Shown here in pieces: positions 1 to 8,135 of a DNA stretch of 64,000 bases; the first letter of the stretch is position 1, and each line of letters starts with the position of its first letter. Location: positions 124,001 through 188,000 of the forward strand of contig NZ_JOEK01000004.1 in NCBI RefSeq assembly GCF_000719135.1, in the 5' to 3' direction. The stretch is from Streptomyces avicenniae (lineage in GTDB: Bacteria > Actinomycetota > Actinomycetes > Streptomycetales > Streptomycetaceae). A program made the position numbers and the translations under genes. Under the pieces are notes generated by a model, which was not told the DNA's origin, ran no database searches, and saw only the letters and a list, made by a program, of their open reading frames with translations.

Positions 1-197
1 TTCCCCGGCGGGGCCCGCGGCCCCTGCGCGTACAGGCGTGAATTCGCCGCCATACGGCGCTTACCGCGGAATTAACGAGGCGTTCGCCAAAGGCGGCCGA
101 ACCGTTCCACCTGCGCACTGCGCGCCCCGCTGTTGACGTCATATGAAGGCGCGTTACGCGCAGACGTCCGCGTGGCGGTGAATACGTGAGACGGCCG

Positions 198-227
198 TTG
201 ACCGTTCATCGGCGTGTTCGCTACGTT
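198..227 (+). promoter_or_regulatory. Candidate promoter of the organosulfur operon
   Basis: A TTGACC box at 198-203 is followed 18 bases later by TACGTT at 222-227, a fair match to a housekeeping sigma promoter. The predicted transcription start falls at about 233-235, directly on an ATG at 234, so the first message would be leaderless. An earlier TTGACG at 133-138 has no good partner -10 box. Confidence 0.4.
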
Positions 228-233
228 CTGCGC

Positions 234-308
234 ATGCGGGCCACGTCATCCCCTTTCCCACGCTCCACGGGCGTATCCGTGCCCGGCGTCCTCGCGCCCT
301 GTCGCTGA
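234..308 (+). CDS. Possible leaderless leader peptide upstream of the organosulfur operon
   Basis: A 24-codon frame begins at the predicted transcription start, without room for a Shine-Dalgarno site, and ends in Ala-Pro-Cys-Arg-stop. Short leader peptides upstream of sulfur genes are known in actinobacteria, and some are thought to sense cysteine through translation. This one has a single Cys, the next-to-last residue. The link to sulfur control is inference from position, promoter spacing and the folding segment at 332-356. The frame could also be chance, as no conservation can be checked here. Confidence 0.28.
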   Translation: MRATSSPFPRSTGVSVPGVLAPCR

Positions 309-331
309 CCACGCCTTTCCACCGGAAAAAC

Positions 332-356
332 CGACGATCCCCGTCGTGGGGCGACG
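332..356 (+). promoter_or_regulatory. Two mutually exclusive hairpins (candidate attenuator)
   Basis: CGACG at 332-336 can pair with CGTCG at 342-346, and the same CGTCG can pair instead with CGACG at 352-356. Each stem has 5 base pairs and a 5-base loop. CCCC at 339-342 can also pair with GGGG at 348-351. Competing short stems between a possible leader peptide and the first structural gene are what an attenuator would look like. No U-run follows, which is usual in high-GC actinomycetes. The stems are short, so chance is a real alternative. Confidence 0.25.
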
Positions 357-489
357 CGCCCGCATGCCCTTTTCCAGAACCACGTCGTCCCGGAATCACC
401 CCTCCGCGCGACACCATGTCACCGATATCCCGGACACGCCGTCCGTTCTTCAGGACACCCGTTCTCGTCCCGACGTCCGAGGAATTCCC

Positions 490-1560
490 ATGCCCAGGTA
501 CAGACGCCTTCTCGGCGCCGCCCTGATCCTTCCCCTTCTTCTCGCGGGCTGCGCGGAACAGGACAGCCCCACCGACGGAGCCGAACTCGCCAGCGCCGAG
601 ATCCCGCAGGAGGCCGACCCCGGCACCACGCTGACGATCGGCACCCCCGAGATCCAGGTCGCCCTCGAACTGTCCGGCCTGATCGACGAGATACCGTTCC
701 GCGTCGAGTGGGCCAACCTCAGCGGCGGCCCCGAGTGCTCCGAGGCGTTCCGCGCCGACGCCCTCGACGTCTGCTCCGCCGCCGAGATCCCCTCCATCCA
801 CGCCCGCTGGACCGGCCTCGACACCCGGCTCGTCGCCTCGTACTTCCGCCAGGAGCCCACCGACCACCCCATCTACCGGCTCGGGGTCGCCCCGGGCGCC
901 GGGGTCGAGACCCTGGACGACCTGCGCGGCAAGCGCATCGCGTTCAGCCCCGGGCAGGCCCAGGGCGCGCTGATCCTGCGCGTCCTCGACGCCGCCGGGC
1001 TCACCGCCGAGGACGTCGAACTGGTCGAACTGCCCAGCACCGGCGACGTCTACCCGACCGCCCTCGGCAGCGGCCAGGTGGACGTCGCCCCCATCGCCGG
1101 GGTCAACATCCGCCGCTACGTGGAGCAGTACGGCCCCGACGGCGGCGCCGTCATCGCCCACGGCCTGCGCGACGACCCCGGCCACCTGTGGGTGCCGGTC
1201 TCCACCGTCGCCGACCCCGAGAAGGCCGCCGCCGTACGGGAGTTCGTCCGCGTGTGGGCGCGGGCGCTCGTCTGGATCGACGAGCACCCCGAGGAATGGA
1301 TCGCCGGGTACTACGTCGAGGACCAGGGCCTGACCGAGGAGGACGGCGCCTACCTGGTCGAGCTGGCCGGCCACCCCGACATCCCCGCCGACTGGTCCGA
1401 GGCCATCGAGCGGCAGCAGCAGACCATCGACCTGCTGGCCGCCGAGCTGGGCAACGAGCCCTTCGACGCCGCGACCCTCTTCGACCGCCGCTTCGAGGAC
1501 GTGGCGGCGCAGGCCGCCGAGGACGCCAGGGCGCGGACGGCGGGCGGCGAGGCCCCGTGA
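490..1560 (+). CDS. ABC transporter substrate-binding lipoprotein, sulfonate/nitrate/taurine (SsuA/NMT1) type
   Basis: The 356-residue protein begins at ATG 490. It has a short basic N-terminus, a hydrophobic stretch and a lipobox LLAGC with the lipidated Cys at residue 21, so it should be anchored outside the membrane. The body looks like the NMT1/THI5-like, SsuA-type periplasmic-binding fold, with stretches such as DDLRGKRIAFSPG and a helix-rich C-terminus. Upstream in-frame codons are rejected because they lack a signal peptide. The permease start overlaps its stop codon, so the two are translationally coupled. The monooxygenase downstream and the facing FMN reductase suggest an organosulfur ligand. 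The exact ligand cannot be read from the sequence. Confidence 0.88.
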   Translation: MPRYRRLLGAALILPLLLAGCAEQDSPTDGAELASAEIPQEADPGTTLTIGTPEIQVALELSGLIDEIPFRVEWANLSGGPECSEAFRADALDVCSAAEIPSIHARWTGLDTRLVASYFRQEPTDHPIYRLGVAPGAGVETLDDLRGKRIAFSPGQAQGALILRVLDAAGLTAEDVELVELPSTGDVYPTALGSGQVDVAPIAGVNIRRYVEQYGPDGGAVIAHGLRDDPGHLWVPVSTVADPEKAAAVREFVRVWARALVWIDEHPEEWIAGYYVEDQGLTEEDGAYLVELAGHPDIPADWSEAIERQQQTIDLLAAELGNEPFDAATLFDRRFEDVAAQAAEDARARTAGGEAP

Positions 1561-2402
1561 CCACCACCGAAGCCCCCCACACCCCCGCCCGCGCCGACGC
1601 CCCGGCACCGGCGCCCGTCCGCCGCGCCCGGCGCCTCGGCCCGGGACGCCCGATCCCCTTCGGCTGGGCCATCGGCCCCGCCCTCCTGCTCGCCGTCTGG
1701 TCGATCGGCTCCGCCACCGGCTGGATCGACCCGCGCAACCTGTCCGCGCCCTGGGACGTCGTGCGCACCGCGGGCGACCTCATCGCGGACGGACGGCTCC
1801 AGGAACACCTGTGGGCGTCCGCCAGGCGCGCACTCGCCGGACTCGCCCTCGGCGTCGCCGCCGGGCTCGTCCTCGCCGTCGTCTCGGGGCTGAGCCGCCT
1901 GGGCGAGGGCGTCATCGACGGCCCCGTGCAGATCAAGCGCTCCATCCCGTCCCTCGCGCTGATCCCGCTGCTCATCCTGTGGTTCGGCATCGGCGAGTCG
2001 ATGAAGATCATCACGATCACGCTCGGCGTCCTCGTGCCCGTCTACCTCCACACCCACAACGGGCTGCGCGCGATCGACAGCCGCTACGTCGAGCTGGCCG
2101 AGACCGTGCGCCTGGGCCGCGCCGCGTTCCTGCGGCACGTCGTCCTGCCGGGCGCGCTGCCCGGCTTCCTGCTCGGCCTGCGCTTCGCCGTGACCGCCGC
2201 CTGGCTGTCGCTCGTGGTCGTGGAGCAGGTCAACGCGACCAGCGGCATCGGCTACATGATGGAACTGGCGCGCACCTACGGGCAGACGGACGTCATCGTC
2301 GTCGGCCTCGTCGTCTACGGGCTGCTCGGACTGCTGTCCGACGGCCTCGTCCGGCTCGTGCAGAGGAGGGCCCTCACATGGCGCCGCACCCTGGCGGACT
2401 GA
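1557..2402 (+). CDS. ABC transporter permease, SsuC/TauC type
   Basis: GTG 1557 lies inside the GTGA overlap with the preceding stop and gives a 281-residue integral membrane protein. After a Pro/Ala-rich cytoplasmic tail there are about six hydrophobic segments. The EAA loop that docks with the ATPase is visible near residues 180-210 as ELAETVRLGRAAF followed by VVLPGALPG. Family members form the membrane channel of sulfonate, taurine or nitrate importers. The much longer open frame upstream of this GTG is an out-of-frame shadow of the lipoprotein gene. Confidence 0.9.
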   Translation: MTTTEAPHTPARADAPAPAPVRRARRLGPGRPIPFGWAIGPALLLAVWSIGSATGWIDPRNLSAPWDVVRTAGDLIADGRLQEHLWASARRALAGLALGVAAGLVLAVVSGLSRLGEGVIDGPVQIKRSIPSLALIPLLILWFGIGESMKIITITLGVLVPVYLHTHNGLRAIDSRYVELAETVRLGRAAFLRHVVLPGALPGFLLGLRFAVTAAWLSLVVVEQVNATSGIGYMMELARTYGQTDVIVVGLVVYGLLGLLSDGLVRLVQRRALTWRRTLAD

Positions 2403-3163
2403 CCGGGACCCGCCGCGGGCCCGCCGTCCGCGCCGAAGGACTCGTACGGACGTACGCCGGGCGGCGCGTCCTCGACGGCCTCGATCTCACCCTGGCGCCC
2501 GGCGAGTTCGCCGCGCTCGTCGGCCGCAGCGGCTCCGGCAAGAGCACGCTGCTGCGCGCCCTCGCGGGCATCGACCACGGCATCCCCGCCTCCGGCGCGC
2601 TGTCCGCGCCGCACGACGTGTCGGTCGTCTTCCAGGACGCCCGCCTGCTGCCGTGGCGCCGCGTGCTCGACAACGTGGTCCTCGGCCTGACGGGGCCGGA
2701 CGCGGCCGAGCGCGGCAGGACGGCGCTGGCCGAGGTCGGCCTCGGCGGACGCGAACGCGCCTGGCCCACCGAGCTGTCCGGCGGCGAGCAGCAGCGCGTC
2801 GCCCTCGCCCGCTCCCTCGTCCGCGACCCGGAACTGCTCCTCGCCGACGAGCCGTTCGGCGCGCTCGACGCGCTCACCCGCATCCGGATGCACGCCCTGC
2901 TGCGCCGCCTGTGGGACCGGCACCAGCCCGCCGTCCTCCTCGTCACGCACGACGTGGACGAGGCGATCGCGCTCGCCGACCGCGTGCTCGTCCTGGAGGA
3001 AGGACGCATCGCGGCCGACCTGCCCGTCACCCTCCCCACCCCGCGCACGCCCGGCGGCCACGCCTACGCCCAACTGCGCGCCAAGCTGCTCGCGTTGCTC
3101 GGCGTCACGGACGACCCCGCAGGCGCACCCGACGCCCCCGCCACCCCGGGAGACCCCACATGA
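2378..3163 (+). CDS. ABC transporter ATP-binding protein, SsuB/TauB type
   Basis: ATG 2378 follows the ribosome site GAGGAGGG at 2363-2370 and overlaps the permease end by 25 bases. The 261-residue protein shows every ATPase element: Walker A GRSGSGKST, Q-loop VVFQDARLLPW, signature LSGGEQQR, Walker B ELLLADEP and H-loop LLVTHDVDEA. The aromatic residue after the Q-loop and the short length are typical of the nitrate/sulfonate/taurine subfamily. It powers import through the neighbouring permease. Its stop overlaps the next start as ATGA. Confidence 0.92.
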   Translation: MAPHPGGLTGTRRGPAVRAEGLVRTYAGRRVLDGLDLTLAPGEFAALVGRSGSGKSTLLRALAGIDHGIPASGALSAPHDVSVVFQDARLLPWRRVLDNVVLGLTGPDAAERGRTALAEVGLGGRERAWPTELSGGEQQRVALARSLVRDPELLLADEPFGALDALTRIRMHALLRRLWDRHQPAVLLVTHDVDEAIALADRVLVLEEGRIAADLPVTLPTPRTPGGHAYAQLRAKLLALLGVTDDPAGAPDAPATPGDPT

Positions 3164-4524
3164 CCCCCGCCGCACGGCAGTTGCACCTGAACCTCTTCAT
3201 CTACCCGGGCGGCCACCACGAGGCCGCCTGGCGCCACCCGGGCTCGGACCCCGCCCGCCTGCTCGACATCGGCTACTACCAGGACCTCGCCCGCCGCGCG
3301 GAGGCCGCGACGTTCGACGGGATCTTCCTCGCCGACGGCCCCTCGCTGCCCGACAACGTCCGCTACGCCAGCCGCTTCCGCCTCGAACCCTTCACCTGGC
3401 TCTCCGCGCTCGCCGCCGCCACCTCGCGCATCGGGCTCATCGCGACCGCCTCCACGACGTACCTGGAGCCGTACAACCTCGCCCGCCTCTTCGCGTCCCT
3501 CGACCACCTCAGCAAGGGCCGCGCGGGCTGGAACATCGTCACCACGGGCGCGCCCCAGGCCGCCGGGAACTTCGGCCTCGACGCGCACCCGGCCCACGCC
3601 GAACGGTACGAGCGTGCCCACGAGTTCCTCGACGTCGTGACGCGCCTGTGGGACAGCTGGGAGGACGAGGCGCTGGTCGCCGACCAGGCCTCAGGTGTCT
3701 TCGCCGACACCGACCGCATCCACACCATCGACCACGAAGGGCCCCACCTGCGCGTACGCGGCCCGCTCAACACGCCCCGCACGCCGCAGGGTCGGCCGGT
3801 GTACGTGCAGGCGGGCTCGTCGGAGGACGGACGGGCCTTCGCCGCCCGACACGCCGAGGCCGTCTTCACCGCCCACCAGACCCTCGCCTCCGCACAGGAG
3901 TTCCACGCCGACATCAAGCGCCGCGCCGCCGCGCTCGGCCGCGACCCGGACGGCGTGCTCGTCCTGCCGGGCATCAGCCCGTTCATCGGCTCGACGGAGG
4001 CCGAGGCGCGCGCCCTGCACGACGAGTTCAACGAGCTGACGCAGCCCGCGTACTCGCTCGACCTGCTGGAACGGCTCCTCGGCCTGCGGCTGACCGCCGA
4101 CCGGCTGGACGAGCGGGTGCCGCGCGAGCTGATCGACACCGGAGGCGAGCGGGGCGTCGGCAGCCGCTTCCAGGTCGTCCTCGACATCATCGACCGCGAA
4201 CAGCCCACCGTCCGGCAGCTGTTGCACCGGCTGGCCGGGGCGCGCGGCCACAAGGTCGTCACAGGGACGCCGGAGCGGATCGCCGACCACCTCCAGGAGT
4301 GGTTCGAGCAGGGAGCGGCCGACGGCTTCAACATCATGCCGCCCTGGCTGACCGGCGGGTTCGACGTGTTCGCCGACGAGGTGGTCCCGATCCTGCGCCG
4401 CCGCGGGCTGTTCCGCACCGAGTACACCGGCACGACGCTGCGCGAGCACTACGGACTGCCGCGCCCGCGCAGCTCGTTCGCCACCCCGCCCCCGCAGCAC
4501 CCCGAGCCCGCCGCCGCGCGCTGA
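3160..4524 (+). CDS. LLM-class flavin-dependent monooxygenase, NtaA/SnaA/DszA family
   Basis: Translation starts at ATG 3160 in an ATGA overlap with the ATPase. The 454-residue protein is a luciferase-like TIM barrel using reduced FMN. LHLNLFIYPGGHHEAAWRHP, FDGIFLADGP, TASTTYLEPYNLARLFASLD and GRAGWNIVTT are hallmarks of the NtaA/SnaA/DszA branch, which attacks sulfones, chelators and related organosulfur or organonitrogen compounds. It is not SsuD, which is about 380 residues and lacks these stretches. With the importer and an SsuE-like reductase it probably oxidises an imported organosulfur compound to release sulfur. The substrate is not predictable from sequence. Confidence 0.87.
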   Translation: MTPAARQLHLNLFIYPGGHHEAAWRHPGSDPARLLDIGYYQDLARRAEAATFDGIFLADGPSLPDNVRYASRFRLEPFTWLSALAAATSRIGLIATASTTYLEPYNLARLFASLDHLSKGRAGWNIVTTGAPQAAGNFGLDAHPAHAERYERAHEFLDVVTRLWDSWEDEALVADQASGVFADTDRIHTIDHEGPHLRVRGPLNTPRTPQGRPVYVQAGSSEDGRAFAARHAEAVFTAHQTLASAQEFHADIKRRAAALGRDPDGVLVLPGISPFIGSTEAEARALHDEFNELTQPAYSLDLLERLLGLRLTADRLDERVPRELIDTGGERGVGSRFQVVLDIIDREQPTVRQLLHRLAGARGHKVVTGTPERIADHLQEWFEQGAADGFNIMPPWLTGGFDVFADEVVPILRRRGLFRTEYTGTTLREHYGLPRPRSSFATPPPQHPEPAAAR

Positions 4525-4545
4525 CCGGTACCGCGCGCCGACCGC

Positions 4546-4584
4546 CGCCGCCCGCCACCCCCGTCAGCGGGGCGGCGGGCGGCG
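4546..4584. terminator. Bidirectional terminator hairpin
   Basis: An 11-bp GC stem (4546-4556 with 4574-4584) carries an inner CCCC/GGGG pairing at 4559-4562 and 4569-4572. It sits in the 68-base gap between two convergent genes and can end transcription from both sides. Confidence 0.6.
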
Positions 4585-4592
4585 CCGTCCCG

Positions 4593-5147
4593 TCAGGCCG
4601 CGGCGGCGCGCTGGTAACCGGCGTGCAGCTGCGCCGAGAAGCCGTCCACGATCTCCTCAAGCGGCCCCGCCGTGGCCGCGTCCACCGTCACCGCGCCGTC
4701 CGCGCCGACCACGATGTCGCGGTCCAGCACGAACCAGCCCGGCGTGATGTGCGAGGCGCCCATGGACGACAGCACGGGCCGCAGCGCGTAGTCGATCGCC
4801 AGGACGTGCGCCGTCGTGCCGCCCGTCGCCAGCGGCAGCACCGTCTTGCCCGCGAACGCGTACTGCGGCAGCAGGTCGAGCAGCGACTTGAGCAGGCCCG
4901 AGTACGCGGCCTTGTAGACGGGCGTGCCGATCACCAGGCCGTCCACCCGCTCGATCAGCCGCGCGACCTCCAGGACCGCCGGATGCCGGACGTCCGCGCC
5001 CGTCAGGACCTCGGAGGGGAGGGAGCGCACGTCCAGCGGGATCACGTCGTGGCCCTGGAGCGTGAGCCGCGCGTCCAGGTGGCGCAGCAGGCGGGCCGTG
5101 CGGGAGGTGGGGGAGGGGCTGCCGGAGATGGACAGGACGACGGACAT
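4593..5147 (-). CDS. NADPH-dependent FMN reductase, SsuE/MsuE type
   Basis: This 184-residue flavodoxin-like protein begins MSVVLSISGSPSPTSRTARL, a phosphate-binding loop for FMN, and contains TPVYKAAYSGLLKSLLDLLP, a strong signature of SsuE-type reductases. Such enzymes supply reduced FMN to two-component monooxygenases. A GAGG site lies about 7 bases before the start. It faces the importer/monooxygenase operon across a shared terminator, so it is transcribed separately but very probably serves that monooxygenase. Confidence 0.9.
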   Translation of the reverse strand: MSVVLSISGSPSPTSRTARLLRHLDARLTLQGHDVIPLDVRSLPSEVLTGADVRHPAVLEVARLIERVDGLVIGTPVYKAAYSGLLKSLLDLLPQYAFAGKTVLPLATGGTTAHVLAIDYALRPVLSSMGASHITPGWFVLDRDIVVGADGAVTVDAATAGPLEEIVDGFSAQLHAGYQRAAAA

Positions 5148-5327
5148 GCGTCACCTCGGTGTCTCGGTGGGCGGGTACGGGCCGTGTCCCGTCGCCGTGA
5201 CGCGGACGGACGAACGGCCGGGAGCGGGCGGTCACGGGGACGTGCCGGGTGGCCTGGGGCCGCCGGTCACCCAGCCATGCTGGCAGCCGAACATTGACGG
5301 GACCCGTCCATCCGTGTCGGGCGTATG

Positions 5328-6557
5328 TCACCTGGGCGCGGCGGCTGCCTCCGGCACGTCCGCCGCCTTGGCCCTGCCCTCCAGCACCCCGGCCGCCAGA
5401 AGGATCACCAGACCGGCCAGCGGCACCGCCACCAGGCCCAGGCGGATCGACTCCGCGTCCGCGACCAGGCCGACCAGCGGCGGCGGCAGCAGGAAACCGA
5501 TCCGCAGCAGGAACGCCGTCACCGTGATGCCCGCCCCCGGCCACAGGCCGGGCAGTTCGTCCGCCGCGTGGAACACCGCGGGGATCACCGTCGCGACGCC
5601 GAGGCCCACCAGCCCGAAGCCGACGACGGTGCCGGGCACCGAGGGCCACAGCAGCGCCGCGCCCATGCCCGCCGTGACCAGCGCCCCGCCGAGCCGCGCC
5701 GTCAGCCGGTCGCCGAGCCGCCGCACCACCCGGTCGCCCAGGAGGCGGCCGACCGTCTGCGCGCTCTGGAGCGAGACGAACGCGAGCCCGCCGACGAACG
5801 CGTTCGCCCCCAGCTCGTCCCGCAGGTACAGCGAGCCCCACGACGCGCTCGCGTCCTCGGCCGACGCGGCGGCGGCGCCGACCAGGCCGAGCAGCCCCAG
5901 GAAGCCGATCACCCGCAGCACGGGACGCGCGCCGCGCCCGGCACGTCCGGCCCCGCCGTCCCCGGCCGCCGTGCGCTCCGTGTCCTCGGCGCCCGGCAGC
6001 AGGAACGGCAGGGACACCACGGCGGCGGCGGCCGTCAGCGCGCCCGTCAGCGCGAGGTGCGCCGTGAGCGACAGGCCCGCCTGCGCCGCGCCCGCCCCGG
6101 CGAGGCCGCCCAGCACGGCTCCGATGCTCCACACGCCGTGGAACGAGTTGAGGATGGAACGGCCGTAGCGCCGCTGCACCCGCAGGCCGTGCGCGTTCAT
6201 CGCGATGTCGGTGATCGCGTCCAGGCTCCCGGCGACGAACATGACGGCGCACAGCGCGCCGAAGCCGGGCACCACGCCGATCAGCACCACGTTGCCGCCC
6301 ATCAACGCCAGCGTGACGACGGCGGGACGCGCCGAGCCGAAGCGCCGGATCAACGGGCTCGCCAGCAGGCCCACGAGCAGCGCGCCCAGCGGCATCGCGG
6401 CGATGGCCGTGCCCAGTTGGGCGTTGGACAGGTCGAGCCCGGCCTTGATCTCGGGGAAGCGGGGCACGACGTTCGCGAACACGAAGGCGTTGCCGAAGAA
6501 GAGGGCCGCCACCGCCACCCGTGCCCGCAGCGCCGTGTCGTCGGCCGTCGTCGCCAT
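5328..6557 (-). CDS. MFS transporter
   Basis: The start chosen is ATG 6557, preceded by GGGAGAGG. The frame continues upstream, but that part has no transporter character. The 409-residue protein has about 12 hydrophobic segments with the central loop after segment six. The first helix region reads VAALFFGNAFVFANVVPRFPEIKAGLDLS, as in FucP/YbjJ-like MFS proteins that often export small molecules. It lies upstream of the FMN reductase on the same strand, but a 180-base gap suggests separate control. The substrate is unknown. Confidence 0.82.
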   Translation of the reverse strand: MATTADDTALRARVAVAALFFGNAFVFANVVPRFPEIKAGLDLSNAQLGTAIAAMPLGALLVGLLASPLIRRFGSARPAVVTLALMGGNVVLIGVVPGFGALCAVMFVAGSLDAITDIAMNAHGLRVQRRYGRSILNSFHGVWSIGAVLGGLAGAGAAQAGLSLTAHLALTGALTAAAAVVSLPFLLPGAEDTERTAAGDGGAGRAGRGARPVLRVIGFLGLLGLVGAAAASAEDASASWGSLYLRDELGANAFVGGLAFVSLQSAQTVGRLLGDRVVRRLGDRLTARLGGALVTAGMGAALLWPSVPGTVVGFGLVGLGVATVIPAVFHAADELPGLWPGAGITVTAFLLRIGFLLPPPLVGLVADAESIRLGLVAVPLAGLVILLAAGVLEGRAKAADVPEAAAAPR

Positions 6558-6669
6558 CCGCCTCTCCCGTCCCCGTCGTCCCGCCACGGTACGCGCAGCG
6601 GGCCTGGGGGCGGGAAGCTGTCCCCGTCCCGAGGGAGGACATCCTCTTCGCCGGAAGGAACCCGTATCG

Positions 6670-7044
6670 ATGACGACCACCGTCTCCTTCGACACACCGG
6701 TGGCCGCCGAGGCGCTGCTGCGCGCGGCCGTCCTGTTCAAGTTCGACGGCGGCAGCGATGCAGAACCGTACGTGGGCAGCCCGCCGTACGCGCACGCCGT
6801 CCGGCGTCTGCTGGCTGCCGTGGCCGACGGGCACCGCGCGGCGGGCCGGGAGGGGACGGCGCGGCGCTGGCTCGACCTCTACCGGCTGGGCGGTCACGAC
6901 GAACGGCTGCTGTTCGTGCGGGAGTTCGCGCGGCGTCACCCCGACTGGGACACGCTGGACGACGCGGCGCGGCGGGCCTGGGTCGAGACCGTCGCCGCCC
7001 CGTACACCGTCTCGGACGACGACCTGGCCCGTGTGAGCGCCTGA
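6670..7044 (+). CDS. Conserved-looking hypothetical protein
   Basis: I do not recognise this 124-residue soluble, acidic protein. The start ATG follows GGAAGGAA at 6653-6660 with a 9-base spacer. Codon use matches its neighbours. It contains WLDLYRLGGHDERLLFVREF and HPDWDTLDDAARRAWVETV, a helical pattern without membrane segments or metal-binding clusters. It is divergent from the MFS gene across about 110 bases and could share its promoter region. No function is proposed. Confidence 0.65.
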   Translation: MTTTVSFDTPVAAEALLRAAVLFKFDGGSDAEPYVGSPPYAHAVRRLLAAVADGHRAAGREGTARRWLDLYRLGGHDERLLFVREFARRHPDWDTLDDAARRAWVETVAAPYTVSDDDLARVSA

Positions 7045-7148
7045 CCGGCCGCGGTTCCGGAACCGGCGGGGTATGGCCGCGCCCGCCGACCGCCTGATAG
7101 ATGTTCCGCGCGGACCCCCGAGCGGCCGAGGGAAGAGGGACCACAGGC

Positions 7149-8135
7149 GTGGAGAGCATCACGAAGAACCGGCAGACCCCGGACGTCCTGCGGGCGATGG
7201 TCGCGCGGGCGTACGGGCCCGGCCGCGTCCCGGAGGGCGAGGGCTGGGCCGAGGAGCTGGGGCACGGCTGGTTCAACGTCGCCTACCGCATCAGACTGCG
7301 GGACGGCGAGGAGGTCGTGCTGAAGATCGCCCCGCCGCCCGGCGTCGAGGTGATGACCTACGAGCGGGGCGCGATGCGCACGGAGCTGGCCACCATCGAC
7401 CTGATACGCAAGCACACCTCGGTGCCCGTCCCCGCCGTGCATTTCGCCGACACGAGCCACGAACTGTGCGACGCCGACTACTTCTTCATGCCGTTCGTCC
7501 ACGGCGACAACCTCGGGATCGTCGGCGGCGACCTGTCCGACGCCGCACGCGCCGCGTACATGGAGCAGCTCGGCGCGGCCAACCGCGAGCTGAACGGCAT
7601 CAGGGGCGACGCGTTCGGCCCCCTGGCCGGTCCTGGCGACCCCAGCTGGCGGCGGGTGTTCACCGGCATGGTCGAGACGGTCCTGCGGGACGGCGAGCGG
7701 CGCGGCGTGGACCTCGGCCACGCCTACGACGAGGTGCGCGCCGTCCTCGCCGCGCACGCCGCGAGCCTCGACGAGGTGACCGAGCCGCGCCTCGTCGAAT
7801 GGGACCTGTGGGACAGCAACGTCCTGATCCGCGACGGCCGGATCGCCTGCGTCATCGACCACGAACGCGCCTTCTGGGGCGACCCGTTGATCGAGGCGGG
7901 GTTCACCGCGACGCAGTCCGCCGCGTTCGGCGATTCCACCGCCTTCATGCGCGGCTACGGCCATGCCCCACTGACGGGCACGCAGACCGTACGCCGCCGC
8001 CTGTACTGCCTGCACCTCGTCCTGATCATGATCATCGAGACCGTCTACCGGGGCCACACGGACAGCGGCCAGTACGACTGGGCGCGCGAGCGGCTCACCG
8101 AGACCATGGGGCTGTTCGGCCGCGCCAGGCCATGA
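7149..8135 (+). CDS. Aminoglycoside-phosphotransferase (APH) family kinase
   Basis: GTG 7149 follows GGAAGAGGGA at 7131-7140 and gives 328 residues; an earlier in-frame ATG at 7101 has no ribosome site. The N-lobe has the nucleotide-binding lysine in EVVLKIAPP. The catalytic loop is VEWDLWDSNVLI, where the usual HGD is EWD but the catalytic Asp and the metal-binding Asn remain. IDHERAFWGDP replaces the DFG-type Mg loop. APH-fold enzymes phosphorylate aminoglycosides, macrolides, choline, homoserine or sugars, so no drug substrate should be assumed. Its stop overlaps the MATE transporter start, implying a coupled pair. Confidence 0.85.
   Translation: MESITKNRQTPDVLRAMVARAYGPGRVPEGEGWAEELGHGWFNVAYRIRLRDGEEVVLKIAPPPGVEVMTYERGAMRTELATIDLIRKHTSVPVPAVHFADTSHELCDADYFFMPFVHGDNLGIVGGDLSDAARAAYMEQLGAANRELNGIRGDAFGPLAGPGDPSWRRVFTGMVETVLRDGERRGVDLGHAYDEVRAVLAAHAASLDEVTEPRLVEWDLWDSNVLIRDGRIACVIDHERAFWGDPLIEAGFTATQSAAFGDSTAFMRGYGHAPLTGTQTVRRRLYCLHLVLIMIIETVYRGHTDSGQYDWARERLTETMGLFGRARP

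Noticed and set aside
4657..6939. A 760-codon minus-strand frame spanning the reductase and MFS genes
   Set aside because: Out of frame with both; its translation has no transporter or flavodoxin features.
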